Positions 43,303 to 51,446 of a stretch of 64,000 nt of DNA are shown in pieces. The stretch spans positions 1-64,000 of the forward strand of contig DJGZ01000039.1 of NCBI GenBank assembly GCA_002433025.1, read 5' to 3'. The notes under the pieces were generated by a model. It had not been told where the DNA came from and did not search any database. It saw only the letters and a list, made by a program, of their open reading frames with translations. The DNA is from Bacteroidales bacterium UBA5833. GTDB lineage: Bacteria > Bacteroidota > Bacteroidia > Bacteroidales > Lentimicrobiaceae. The translations under genes were made by a program, and so were the position numbers. The first letter of the stretch is position 1. Every line of letters starts with the position of its first letter.

Positions 43303-44004
43303 GTGAAAGAAAAAACTTACCGGCATATCTTTTTCGACCTTGACAAAACCCTTTGGGATTTTGAAACCAATTCCGTCGAAACTTTCAGGGACATCTACAA
43401 GAAACACAGGCTTCAGGAGAAAGGCGTGGATAGTTTCGACAGATTCCTTGACAGATACAATTATCATAATCTGATGTTATGGGATTTTTACCGTCAGGGA
43501 AAAATTGTGAAGGAAGTACTCAATATCCGCCGGTTTGCACTCACCCTTCATGAATTCGGGATCAACGATAACCTGCTCAGCAGCACTATGGCCGCTGATT
43601 ACATCAACCTGAGTCCCACCAAAACCAACCTTTTCCCGGGCACGCACCAGGTGCTTGAATATCTTCACAAAAGCTATTCCCTGCATATAATCACCAATGG
43701 CTTTGAGGAAGTTCAGTTCCGCAAGCTGCATCATTCCTCACTGAGCAGGTACTTTAAGGAAGTGATCACTTCGGAAGATGCAGGGGTTAAAAAGCCGGAT
43801 CCGGAAATCTTCGCTTATGCACTACGGCGTGCAGGAGCGACTGCTGCCGAAAGTCTTATGATTGGGGATGACGAGGAAGTAGATATTGAGGGGGCCGGTC
43901 GCCTGGGCATTGATCAGGTATTGGTTGACTATCAGAATGAAGTGCCTGATTCCGCTGCCACTTACAGGATACGGGGACTTGAGGAGCTGATTGAATTTTT
44001 ATAA
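43303..44004 (+). CDS. YjjG-family noncanonical pyrimidine nucleotidase (HAD)
   Basis: A 233-residue HAD phosphatase that in YjjG dephosphorylates noncanonical pyrimidine nucleotides. Motif I is FFDLDKTLWDF, motif II the ITNG of HIITNGFEEVQFRKL, motif III KKPDPEIF and motif IV IGDDEEVDIEGA. The cap domain is the helical type 1. The start GTG at 43303 gives VKEKTYRHIFFDLDKT, the usual length; the longer frame from 43219 would cover the promoter. It is divergent from the SPFH operon. Confidence 0.93.
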   Translation: MKEKTYRHIFFDLDKTLWDFETNSVETFRDIYKKHRLQEKGVDSFDRFLDRYNYHNLMLWDFYRQGKIVKEVLNIRRFALTLHEFGINDNLLSSTMAADYINLSPTKTNLFPGTHQVLEYLHKSYSLHIITNGFEEVQFRKLHHSSLSRYFKEVITSEDAGVKKPDPEIFAYALRRAGATAAESLMIGDDEEVDIEGAGRLGIDQVLVDYQNEVPDSAATYRIRGLEELIEFL

Positions 44005-44047
44005 TATCCTGCCGGAAATCACAGGTATTTCGGAAGAACAAAAAAAA

Positions 44048-44070
44048 CTGCCCTTTAATAAAAAGGGCAG
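44048..44070 (-). terminator. Rho-independent terminator of the Cys-rich exported protein gene
   Basis: Perfect 9-bp stem (44048-44056 with 44062-44070), 5-nt loop; on the minus strand it is followed by seven T residues. It lies 26 nt beyond the stop codon. On the plus strand no T tail follows, so it serves the minus-strand gene. Confidence 0.85.
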
Positions 44071-44095
44071 CCTGTAAAAGTCTTTTGACCTGCAA

Positions 44096-44350
44096 TTACT
44101 TTGACTCGGGAGCGGGAACCGGCTTGGCAGCGGTTTTGCCACTGCAGCATGATTTTGCTTTCTCTGAAGAACAGGGAGTAGCGCAATCTGCTTTCTTTGC
44201 AGCTGGTTTGTCAGCACAATCAGTCTTGGTTGCAGCGGCTTCCTTTTTGGTTTCAGCTTTCTTTGAAGGAGCTTTCTGTGCACTGGCGGTACTCAGGGTA
44301 AATGCAAATGCGAGGGCGATAACGGAAACAAAAATTGCAGTCTTTTTCAT
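44096..44350 (-). CDS. Small exported Lys/Ala/Cys-rich protein
   Basis: An 84-residue protein with a strong signal peptide (MKKTAIFVSVIALAFAFTLS, cleavage near ASAQ). The mature 60 residues are low complexity, rich in Lys and Ala, with six cysteines arranged as isolated Cys, C-x3-C and C-C pairs (DCAD, DCATPC, SCCSG). It resembles small metal-binding or disulfide-linked exported proteins, but no family is recognised. It is monocistronic, with a strong terminator at 44048-44070. Confidence 0.75.
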   Translation of the reverse strand: MKKTAIFVSVIALAFAFTLSTASAQKAPSKKAETKKEAAATKTDCADKPAAKKADCATPCSSEKAKSCCSGKTAAKPVPAPESK

Positions 44351-44464
44351 GAGGATTAGAGTTAGATTTGCCGCAAAGATACGACCTGTCGAAAGAATCC
44401 GAATATACAAAAATGTTAATATTTTGTTAAAGTACTGATTTGACAGGATTTTCCCATGGAAAAA

Positions 44465-45118
44465 CTACATTTCTGCCAGAACGGTCAGCTTCCCGCTTAC
44501 CTTTTGGTTAAGGCTGACCTTAACAACGGCATCCAGGGGAAGAAATACATCCACCCGGGAGCCAAACTTAATAAATCCGATTTCATCGCCCTGCCGTACA
44601 TTATTGCCCTCTCTTGCATAGCAAACGATACGGCGCGCCATGGCACCGGCAATCTGTCTGACCAGAACCTGCACACCATGAGCATTTTCAATAACAATGG
44701 TAGTCCGTTCATTTTCAACGGACGATTTGGGATGCCATGCCACAAGGTATTTACCGGGATGGTATTTCATATAACACACGGAACCGGAAACAGGGGCCCA
44801 GTTAACATGTACATTGTTCGGTGACATAAATACCGAAATCTGTCTTCTTGTCCCCTGAAAAAATTCAGGTTCGGTGACTTCCTCAATGGCAACAATTTTC
44901 CCATCGGCGGGACTGAGAACCAGAGATTCATCAGGCACGGTCAATCTTTTGGGGGACCTGAAAAACCGCACTATCCAGACAAACATCAGTACCAACACCC
45001 CCCAGACAACATAATGAAGCCACAAAGGCATGGGAATCAATCCGGTAACCGGAGAAATTATCCCAAGGGCAATAAATGCAATAAGAATAATCAGATATCC
45101 CTCTTTATGTATTCCCAT
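44465..45118 (-). CDS. psd: Phosphatidylserine decarboxylase family protein
   Basis: Pyruvoyl enzyme that decarboxylates phosphatidylserine to phosphatidylethanolamine. The 217-residue protein is the short Psd type with two N-terminal membrane helices (about 10-50). It has LVLSPADGKIVAIEEV, FMSPNNVHVNWAP with the catalytic His, and the self-cleavage site in FIKFGSRVDVFLP, where cleavage between Gly and Ser creates the pyruvoyl alpha chain. An ATG at 45196, close to the cdsA stop, would add 26 residues; MGIHKEGY at 45118 fits the family N-terminus better. It is the last gene of the rsfS-ftsH-cdsA run. Confidence 0.93.
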   Translation of the reverse strand: MGIHKEGYLIILIAFIALGIISPVTGLIPMPLWLHYVVWGVLVLMFVWIVRFFRSPKRLTVPDESLVLSPADGKIVAIEEVTEPEFFQGTRRQISVFMSPNNVHVNWAPVSGSVCYMKYHPGKYLVAWHPKSSVENERTTIVIENAHGVQVLVRQIAGAMARRIVCYAREGNNVRQGDEIGFIKFGSRVDVFLPLDAVVKVSLNQKVSGKLTVLAEM

Positions 45119-45202
45119 GATCCGTCGATTCTTAATGAATGAAATGATTAACCCTGGTCCCGCGACAGATTTCTGTACAAATGCCGGAATGATCATCCGT
45201 TA

Positions 45203-46021
45203 TTACCTGAGAAAGCTGATAATCAGGTATACAAACGGTGCAGCAACCAAAACAGCGTCAAACCTGTCGAGTATCCCTCCGTGTCCCGGCAGCAGGGAGC
45301 CTGAGTCTTTGATCCCGGCGCTTCGTTTCAGCATGGATTCGATCAGATCGCCCAGCGTGCCAAAAATAATGATTACAAGTGCAATCAGCATCCATTCAAG
45401 GGAAGAAAATTCAAGAAAGGAGGCAGAAATCATGTAAGCGGTGAGCAATCCGGCCAAAGTTCCACCGGCAAAACCTTCCCATGATTTCCCCGGGCTGATT
45501 CGCTCAAGCATTTTCCTTTTGCCGGTTATTGAACCAACTATGTAAGCGCCTGAATCATAAATCCATAGAATCAGAAAGAACCCGAGCAGGGCGCCTCCGT
45601 GTATCCAGCCGCGATCAGCCTCAGGATTGAAGAATCCACTCAGGAGGGCCAGCGGAAGCACAATCCAGGCAATTCCCAGCAGTGAAGCAGCCACGTTGCT
45701 GAAAGGTTTGCCGGTATTCCGGAAAAGTTCCGCGATCAACAGAAACGGAACAATCATGAATCCGGCCTTAAGGTATTCCGGCGATAACAATCCTGATAAT
45801 ACCGCTACCACACCTGTATATACTAAAATTGAAACAAGCAGTGAAGCCAGCCTGGCAGGGTAGAAATCAAGGCGCGCCATCACCCTGAAATATTCAAACA
45901 TCCCGGCAACCGACACCAGCAGAAACAGGAATGCAAATACCCAGGGGCTCAGCAATACTGATCCAATGATAAATATTACGAAGAAAGTACCCGTGATGGT
46001 ACGTTTTATAAAATTATTCAC
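45203..46021 (-). CDS. cdsA: Phosphatidate cytidylyltransferase
   Basis: Makes CDP-diacylglycerol from phosphatidate and CTP, the branch point of phospholipid synthesis. The 272-residue integral membrane protein has about seven to eight helices and the CdsA signature: SPGKSWEGFAGG, then GTLGDLIESMLKRSAGIKDS and LLPGHGGILDRFD. The start is GTG at 46021, overlapping the DUF2007 gene by 8 nt. It feeds Psd encoded just downstream. Confidence 0.95.
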   Translation of the reverse strand: MNNFIKRTITGTFFVIFIIGSVLLSPWVFAFLFLLVSVAGMFEYFRVMARLDFYPARLASLLVSILVYTGVVAVLSGLLSPEYLKAGFMIVPFLLIAELFRNTGKPFSNVAASLLGIAWIVLPLALLSGFFNPEADRGWIHGGALLGFFLILWIYDSGAYIVGSITGKRKMLERISPGKSWEGFAGGTLAGLLTAYMISASFLEFSSLEWMLIALVIIIFGTLGDLIESMLKRSAGIKDSGSLLPGHGGILDRFDAVLVAAPFVYLIISFLR

Positions 46022-46217
46022 GATTCAGCTTATTGATGATTTGCATAGCCAGGAATGCTTCATCCACCTTTACATAAAGTTCCACCTCTCCGATCAGGTA
46101 AACCGAATCCTGCTTATTAACTGTAATTGCCACAATCTGGTGCTCTTCAAGCATACCCTTTATCAGTTCCGCTTCGTGCAGGTGGTTGGTGGTGAATATG
46201 CAGGTCCAGCCTTCCAT
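46014..46217 (-). CDS. DUF2007 (putative signal-transducing) small protein
   Basis: A 67-residue protein matching the DUF2007 pattern: an N-terminal strand (EGWTCIFTTNHLHEAELIKG), a helix-turn and a strand-rich C-terminus with VYLIGEVELYVKVDEAFLA, an ACT/ferredoxin-like fold in which the exposed strand may bind partners. Its function is unknown. It lies between the LUD protein and cdsA, overlapping cdsA by 8 nt. Confidence 0.85.
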   Translation of the reverse strand: MEGWTCIFTTNHLHEAELIKGMLEEHQIVAITVNKQDSVYLIGEVELYVKVDEAFLAMQIINKLNRE

Positions 46218-46235
46218 ACTTTCCGTTCTTTCCGA

Positions 46236-46919
46236 TTATTCAACATCATCTGCCATAAACAGATAGACTTCCTTGGGCCCGTGCGCACCCATCACCAGTG
46301 TTTTCTCAATATCGGCAGTTCTGCTGGGCCCTGTCACCACCGAAATCATCGAGGGCAGTCTGCCGCTGTATTTGATCCTCATTTTTTCAATGGCATCCTT
46401 AAGGTCATTTACCACCTGCGATGTAAACGCGATAACAACATGAATTTCAGGATAAGCGTGCATGCGGCGCCCGGACTTTTGACGGGACGAAACCATGATA
46501 CTCCCGAAACGTGCAATCAGGTACTCACAGGAGGTAACGGCAACCTTCATTGATTCTATATCATCATCGCCGGTTTTTACCTTAATCCCGGCATGCCTGA
46601 GCAAACCCGAAAGGGCTTCATCCTTGCACCATGCCTGCTCCCAAAGATGATCATCAAAAACAAGCCTGACCTTTTTCACCATATCTTCGGGTGATTCGCA
46701 GAAAATAAACTTCCCCCCTGCCAGGGTAAACTCCCGGGCAAAATTGATATCGGGAGGCTCATTCATGGGTTTGTAGACCGGCGAATCGAATTCAACCCCG
46801 GAGAATGGATTATCGGCAGGTTCAATCAGCGCGTGCCGGATATTCTTCAACACCTTTTCACGGGTCGTGCTTTCCCGGATATGTTCCGGACGGGTGTTGA
46901 ATTTATTGCGCGCTTTCAT
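46236..46919 (-). CDS. LUD (LutC/YkgG) domain protein
   Basis: A 227-residue protein of the LutC/YkgG family (DUF162). It has a basic N-terminus (MKARNKFNTRPEHIRESTTR), then the LUD domain with the CEYLIARFGSIMVSS and VVTGPSRTADIEKTLVMGAHGPK segments, the latter being the signature of LutC. In the lactate-oxidising LutABC complex, LutC works with LutA and LutB; neither is nearby. Here it is orphaned, between ftsH and DUF2007, an order that I recall as conserved in Bacteroidota. Its function here is unclear. Confidence 0.85.
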   Translation of the reverse strand: MKARNKFNTRPEHIRESTTREKVLKNIRHALIEPADNPFSGVEFDSPVYKPMNEPPDINFAREFTLAGGKFIFCESPEDMVKKVRLVFDDHLWEQAWCKDEALSGLLRHAGIKVKTGDDDIESMKVAVTSCEYLIARFGSIMVSSRQKSGRRMHAYPEIHVVIAFTSQVVNDLKDAIEKMRIKYSGRLPSMISVVTGPSRTADIEKTLVMGAHGPKEVYLFMADDVE

Positions 46920-46941
46920 GGCCTCAGTTTATCAACGCTGA

Positions 46942-48990
46942 TTATTGATTTTCATCGGGTTGAACAGGTTCTTCCGGCTGTGGTTCAACAGGCTGTATAC
47001 CGGAATCACTTCCCTGGACTGCGTTTTCAGAAGGACCGTTCTGCCCGTTAAATTCATGTGATTCTTCAAAAGGCCTTTTCCCAAAGATAGCCTCAAGATC
47101 TTCGCGGAAAATTACCTCTTTTTTCAGCAGAATTGACGCAAGTTCTTCAAGTTTATCCCTGTTTTCGGTAAGAATTTCTTTGGCCCGCTGATATGCCTGT
47201 TCGACGATCTTCTTAATTTCGGTATCAATCAACTGCGCAGTAGCCTCGCTGTAAGGCTTGCTGAATGAGTATTCCTGCTGACCCGTTGAGTCATAATAAC
47301 TCACATTCCCGATCTCTTTGTTCAGACCAAAGTAAACTACCATGGCGTAAGCCTGTTTGGTCACCTTTTCAAGGTCGTTCAGTGCCCCGGTAGAAATTTT
47401 CCCGAAAACCACATCCTCCGAAGCTCTTCCGCCAAGGGTGGCAATAAGCTCGTCAAACATCTGCTCATAAGTGGTAATCTGACGTTCTTCGGGCAGATAC
47501 CATGCAGCTCCGAGTGCTTTGCCACGTGGAACTATAGTAACTTTAACCAGCGGATGCGCATATTGGAGGAGCCAGCTTACCGCGGCATGTCCGGCTTCAT
47601 GGAATGCAATAACCTTCTTCTCCTGGGGAGAAATGATCTTGTTCCGCTTCTCCAGACCTCCGATGATCCGGTCAATGGCATCCAAAAAATCCTGCTTGCT
47701 GATCTCTGTCTTGTTTCTTCTGGCAGCGATCAAAGCGGCTTCGTTACATACATTGGCAATGTCGGCTCCTGAAAAACCGGGTGTTTGCTTCGAAAGAAAA
47801 TCAACACCAACGGATTCGTCAAACTTCAGGGGTTTCATGTGCACTTTAAAGATAGCCTTTCGCTCTTCCAGATCGGGCAATTCCACGTGAATCTGCCTGT
47901 CGAAGCGGCCGGCACGCAGCAGGGCGCGGTCGAGTATATCGGCGCGGTTGGTCGCCGCCAGGATAATAACACCGGCATTGGTGGCAAAACCATCCATCTC
48001 GGTGAGCAACTGATTCAGGGTATTCTCACGCTCATCATTGGCGCCGGTAATCTGATTCCTTCCCCTGGCACGGCCAATGGCATCAATCTCATCGATAAAG
48101 ATGATACAGGGCGCTTTCTCCTTGGCCTGCTTAAACAGGTCGCGTACCCGTGAGGCGCCGACCCCTACGAACATTTCAACAAAATCAGATCCTGAAAGGG
48201 AGAAAAACGGCACCTTAGCCTCTCCTGCAACCGCTTTGGCAAGCAGGGTCTTCCCTGTTCCCGGAGGGCCAACCAATAAGGCACCTTTGGGGATCTTTCC
48301 TCCCAGGGTGGTATATTTCTTCGGATTCTTCAGGAAATCCACGATTTCCATGATTTCAACCTTGGCTTCTTCCAATCCGGCCACATCATTAAAATTGATG
48401 TTAACATGTGTATCCTTGTCAAAAAGCTGGGCCTTGGATTTACCGATATTGAATATCTGGCCTCCGCCTCCGGCGCCGCGGCTCATCATCCGCATAATGA
48501 AAAACCAGGCTCCGATCAGCAAAAGCACCGGCAAAATCCATGAAAGCGCATCGCCCCATACATTGCGTCTGGTAAGGTTCTCAATATAAACCGGTTTCTC
48601 GAAATCCTGCTGGATATCACTGACATCCTTCTCGAAAGTTTCCACCGAGCCAATGTTATAAACATATTGCGGACGGGTGCTGCCAAATCCCTCACCGGGT
48701 CTGACATCCTTGAATTTCTCAAGCGCCAGTTTGTCTTTCTTTATGAATACTTCTGCAAACTCTTTATTGACAAGCACCAGGCGCTCAACCTCCTGATTCA
48801 GGATCATCTCCTTTAATTCGCCCCACCCGATGTTCTTCACCGTGGTGTTCCAGTTCATCAGCTGTAAGCCGATGATCAATACAGCCAGCAGGGCATAAAT
48901 CCAATAATAGCTGAATCTGGGTTTATTGTTTTTCAGCTTCGGATCAGGCCTGTTATTGCTTTCAGGTTTCTTTTCGTTCGTATCGTTCAT
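46942..48990 (-). CDS. ftsH: ATP-dependent zinc metalloprotease FtsH
   Basis: Membrane-anchored AAA+ protease that degrades misfolded membrane and regulatory proteins. The 682-residue protein has membrane helices near 29-46 and 147-167 around a periplasmic domain, Walker A GPPGTGKT at 241-248, Walker B IIFIDEID, the SRH segment ending GRFDRQI, and the zinc site HEAGH at 464-468. The C-terminus is Pro/Glu/Gln-rich. The start at 48990 (MNDTNEKKPESNN) follows rsfS by 7 nt; the longer frame to 49143 is rejected because it overlaps rsfS. Confidence 0.96.
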   Translation of the reverse strand: MNDTNEKKPESNNRPDPKLKNNKPRFSYYWIYALLAVLIIGLQLMNWNTTVKNIGWGELKEMILNQEVERLVLVNKEFAEVFIKKDKLALEKFKDVRPGEGFGSTRPQYVYNIGSVETFEKDVSDIQQDFEKPVYIENLTRRNVWGDALSWILPVLLLIGAWFFIMRMMSRGAGGGGQIFNIGKSKAQLFDKDTHVNINFNDVAGLEEAKVEIMEIVDFLKNPKKYTTLGGKIPKGALLVGPPGTGKTLLAKAVAGEAKVPFFSLSGSDFVEMFVGVGASRVRDLFKQAKEKAPCIIFIDEIDAIGRARGRNQITGANDERENTLNQLLTEMDGFATNAGVIILAATNRADILDRALLRAGRFDRQIHVELPDLEERKAIFKVHMKPLKFDESVGVDFLSKQTPGFSGADIANVCNEAALIAARRNKTEISKQDFLDAIDRIIGGLEKRNKIISPQEKKVIAFHEAGHAAVSWLLQYAHPLVKVTIVPRGKALGAAWYLPEERQITTYEQMFDELIATLGGRASEDVVFGKISTGALNDLEKVTKQAYAMVVYFGLNKEIGNVSYYDSTGQQEYSFSKPYSEATAQLIDTEIKKIVEQAYQRAKEILTENRDKLEELASILLKKEVIFREDLEAIFGKRPFEESHEFNGQNGPSENAVQGSDSGIQPVEPQPEEPVQPDENQ

Positions 48991-48997
48991 AGTAATG

Positions 48998-49420
48998 TCA
49001 GACTCCCTCTGCGGATGCGTTTTTCTTAGTTTTTTTCTTCGCCGGAGGCGCAGGCTTGCAAAGCCTGATTTCAGCGTCGGCCCACAAATCTTCCAGGCGA
49101 TAATATTTCCGGGCAGTTTCCTGGAATATGTGAACAACAACATCTACATAATCCAGCAATACCCATTCTGCATTCTCAAAACCCTCTTTTTTCCAGACAT
49201 TATGCCCTACCGCTTTTTTTACCTCCATCTGCACTGAATCAGCGATGGCTTCAACCTGGGCGCGGGAACCGGCATGGCAAACTACAAAAAAGTCAGCTAC
49301 CGCATTATGCATTTTACGGAGATCGATGGTCACCACATCTTCTCCCTTCTTCTCAAAAATTCCTTCTGTTACAATTGCAGCCAGCATTTCAGATGCCGAC
49401 TTTACTTTTTTACCCGCCAT
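48998..49420 (-). CDS. rsfS: Ribosome silencing factor
   Basis: RsfS binds L14 and blocks subunit joining, silencing translation under starvation. The 140-residue protein has the family core: AVADFFVVCHAGSRAQVEAI, then GHNVWKKEGFENAEWVLLDY and DVVVHIFQETARKYYRLEDLW. The C-terminus is a basic tail rich in Lys and Pro. It is the first gene of the run to psd, with a -7 box at 49444-49451. Confidence 0.95.
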   Translation of the reverse strand: MAGKKVKSASEMLAAIVTEGIFEKKGEDVVTIDLRKMHNAVADFFVVCHAGSRAQVEAIADSVQMEVKKAVGHNVWKKEGFENAEWVLLDYVDVVVHIFQETARKYYRLEDLWADAEIRLCKPAPPAKKKTKKNASAEGV

Positions 49421-49435
49421 AGGCCATTAATATAA

Positions 49436-49451
49436 TATTTTTGCAAAGTTA
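49436..49451. promoter_or_regulatory. Abutting divergent -7 elements between rsfS and birA
   Basis: TATTTTTG (49436-49443, plus strand, toward birA) directly abuts the complement of TAACTTTG (49444-49451, minus strand, toward rsfS). The minus box is 23 nt before rsfS. The plus box is 137 nt before birA, so its use for birA is less certain. Confidence 0.5.
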
Positions 49452-49580
49452 ATCAATAAAACCGGTATTTAAAGAAAGCTGCCAACGGCAGCCCGCTTTT
49501 CGGGCAAACTGATGGCACCAGAAAGCATATCAACAATTATACCGTCGATTCTTCTGTCATTAAAACCAAAACAATGAAGC

Positions 49581-50339
49581 ATGAAGTCAAAGTTACCAGG
49601 AATGATTGAACTCCGCGAAACCGCCTCGACCAACGATTATATGGAGATGCTGCTGAGTACTTCAATTCCGGAGGAAGGATCAATTGTTTACGCAATGTAT
49701 CAGACTTCCGGCAAAGGGCAGGAAAACAACCGCTGGGAAAGTGAAGCCGGTAAAAATATCCTGGCAACTGCATTGCTCTATCCTCACTTTCTTCGCCCGG
49801 ACCAGCAGTTTTTTCTTACAATGGTAGTATCCTTATCAGTTTGTACCCTGATCAGTAAAACAGAGCCAACATTGCCGCCAATGATCAAATGGCCAAACGA
49901 TATCTATCTGAATAATAGAAAAATAGCAGGAATACTGATCAAAAACGCCCTGAGTGGCAACAGCATTCAGCATACCATTACCGGCCTCGGCATGAACATC
50001 AACCAGACCCGCTTTTCCGCCATGGCGCCACTGGCGGTGTCCCTGTCAGGAATCACCGGCAAAACCTATCACATCCCGACGCTTCTGTCAAATTGGCACG
50101 AAAGTCTGATGTGGTGGTACAGCCAACTCAGGAAAAACCGGCTCTACATGCTTGAGAATGAATACCTCGGCCGGCTTTACCTGATCAATCAACCGGCTGA
50201 GTACATAATCAATGGGAATCGTTTAACGGCGACCATCGCCGGTATTGGTGCCTTCGGGAAACTCAGGCTGAACGGAGAGGATGGAACTGAATATTTATGC
50301 GATCTGAAAGAAGTGGTTTTTGTTCCTTCAGGTAAATAA
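49581..50339 (+). CDS. birA: Biotin--[acetyl-CoA-carboxylase] ligase
   Basis: Activates biotin with ATP and attaches it to carrier proteins. The 252-residue protein has only the catalytic and C-terminal SH3-like domains, with no N-terminal DNA-binding domain, so it is not a repressor. The biotinyl-AMP loop reads SGKGQENNRWESEAGKNIL in place of GRGRRG, then IKWPNDIYLNNRKIAGILI (the KWPND motif), and ITGLGMNINQTRF. It is divergent from rsfS. Confidence 0.94.
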   Translation: MKSKLPGMIELRETASTNDYMEMLLSTSIPEEGSIVYAMYQTSGKGQENNRWESEAGKNILATALLYPHFLRPDQQFFLTMVVSLSVCTLISKTEPTLPPMIKWPNDIYLNNRKIAGILIKNALSGNSIQHTITGLGMNINQTRFSAMAPLAVSLSGITGKTYHIPTLLSNWHESLMWWYSQLRKNRLYMLENEYLGRLYLINQPAEYIINGNRLTATIAGIGAFGKLRLNGEDGTEYLCDLKEVVFVPSGK

Positions 50340-50371
50340 GAAGCACCATCGCTTTTTAATTCAGAGACAAA

Positions 50372-50782
50372 TCAGCTGGCCGCTTCACAGATTTCCTTCA
50401 GCTTCACTGCCAGGATATTGATAAAATTGCTCAGCGGACGCGAAGCCATCATCATCAGCATAGGGCTGAGATCGGCATTAAACTGCAGCTTAACCCTGGA
50501 TGTATCCGGTCCGGATTCATCAATAAAACACTGAAGATCAAAAGAAAACGGTACTTTCCCATCGGCGACGATATCAATCCGGCTATTGGGAATCCGTGAC
50601 CTGAAGCGCATTCCAAGCGTTGCCATGTTCTGGATGTTGAAACTGCAACTCTCACTGTCCGACTTCCAGTCGGTTACCTGAGGCGGCATCAGTTTTTCAA
50701 AATTGCCGAAATCTGCGAGAAATTCATAGATAAACCCCGGATCACGGGCAATAACTACCTCTTCACTATTGAATGTTGCCAT
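50372..50782 (-). CDS. SRPBCC/START-fold protein
   Basis: A 136-residue single-domain protein with the SRPBCC layout: N-terminal strand-helix (FIYEFLADFGNFEKLMPPQV), central strands (WKSDSESCSFNIQNMATLGM) and a long C-terminal helix (LSNFINILAVKLKEICEA) that closes a hydrophobic pocket. The ligand is unknown. The start is the ATG at 50782 (MATFNSEEVVIA), 10 nt after the pyrE stop; the longer frame to 50821 would overlap pyrE. It is probably cotranscribed with pyrE. Confidence 0.82.
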   Translation of the reverse strand: MATFNSEEVVIARDPGFIYEFLADFGNFEKLMPPQVTDWKSDSESCSFNIQNMATLGMRFRSRIPNSRIDIVADGKVPFSFDLQCFIDESGPDTSRVKLQFNADLSPMLMMMASRPLSNFINILAVKLKEICEAAS

Positions 50783-50792
50783 AAGAAGGGAA

Positions 50793-51434
50793 TTATTTAC
50801 CCCAGTTTTCCGGGTTTTCACGCCAGCTGATCAGCGACTGCAGATCAGATTCCTTGATGTAATCCCTTTCAAGGGCCTGCTTGATCAGCTGATCATAATT
50901 AGTCAGGGTGCGCAGGGTGCACTTTTCCCTTTTAAAATTGGCTTTGGCAGAATCAAGTCCATAGGTGAAAATTGCCACCATTCCCTTAACATTGCATCCT
51001 GCATCGCGCAATGCATGTACAGCAGCAAGGCTGCTCTGCCCGGTAGATACCAGGTCTTCAACCACTACCACCGATTGCCCCGACTCAACCACGCCTTCTA
51101 TCTGATTGGTAAGTCCGTGTTCTTTTTTCGCGGAGCGGACATAAACAAAAGGAAGTCCGAGATCCTGGGCCACCAGCACCCCGTGGGCAATAGCCCCGGT
51201 TGCCACACCGGCAATCAGATCAATAGAGCCGAACTCATCATTGATCATTTTCGCAAATTCCTGACGTACAAAAGTGCGTACCTTTGGGTAAGATAAGATT
51301 TTGCGGTTATCACAATAGATAGGGGATTTAATCCCCGAGCTCCATGTAAATGGATTATTAACGTCAAGTTTTATTGCTTTAATTTGCAATAAAAACTCTG
51401 CAGTATCCAGTGCTAATGAATCATTTTTACTCAT
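50793..51434 (-). CDS. pyrE: Orotate phosphoribosyltransferase
   Basis: Converts orotate and PRPP to orotidine-5'-phosphate in pyrimidine synthesis. The 213-residue protein has the family start (AEFLLQIKAIKLDVNNPFTW), SPIYCDNRKILSYPKVR and the PRPP-binding loop VVVVEDLVSTGQSS. The ATG at 51434 is chosen over 51449. The divergent Nudix gene begins only 7 bp away, so each promoter must lie in the other's coding region or partly overlap the starts. Confidence 0.95.
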   Translation of the reverse strand: MSKNDSLALDTAEFLLQIKAIKLDVNNPFTWSSGIKSPIYCDNRKILSYPKVRTFVRQEFAKMINDEFGSIDLIAGVATGAIAHGVLVAQDLGLPFVYVRSAKKEHGLTNQIEGVVESGQSVVVVEDLVSTGQSSLAAVHALRDAGCNVKGMVAIFTYGLDSAKANFKREKCTLRTLTNYDQLIKQALERDYIKESDLQSLISWRENPENWGK

Positions 51435-51438
51435 GCGG

Positions 51439-51446
51439 CAAATGTA
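51439..51446 (-). promoter_or_regulatory. Possible -7 element very close to the pyrE start
   Basis: Minus-strand TACATTTG, a perfect TAnnTTTG, ends 4 nt before the pyrE ATG. If used, the pyrE transcript would have almost no leader. Confidence 0.4.
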
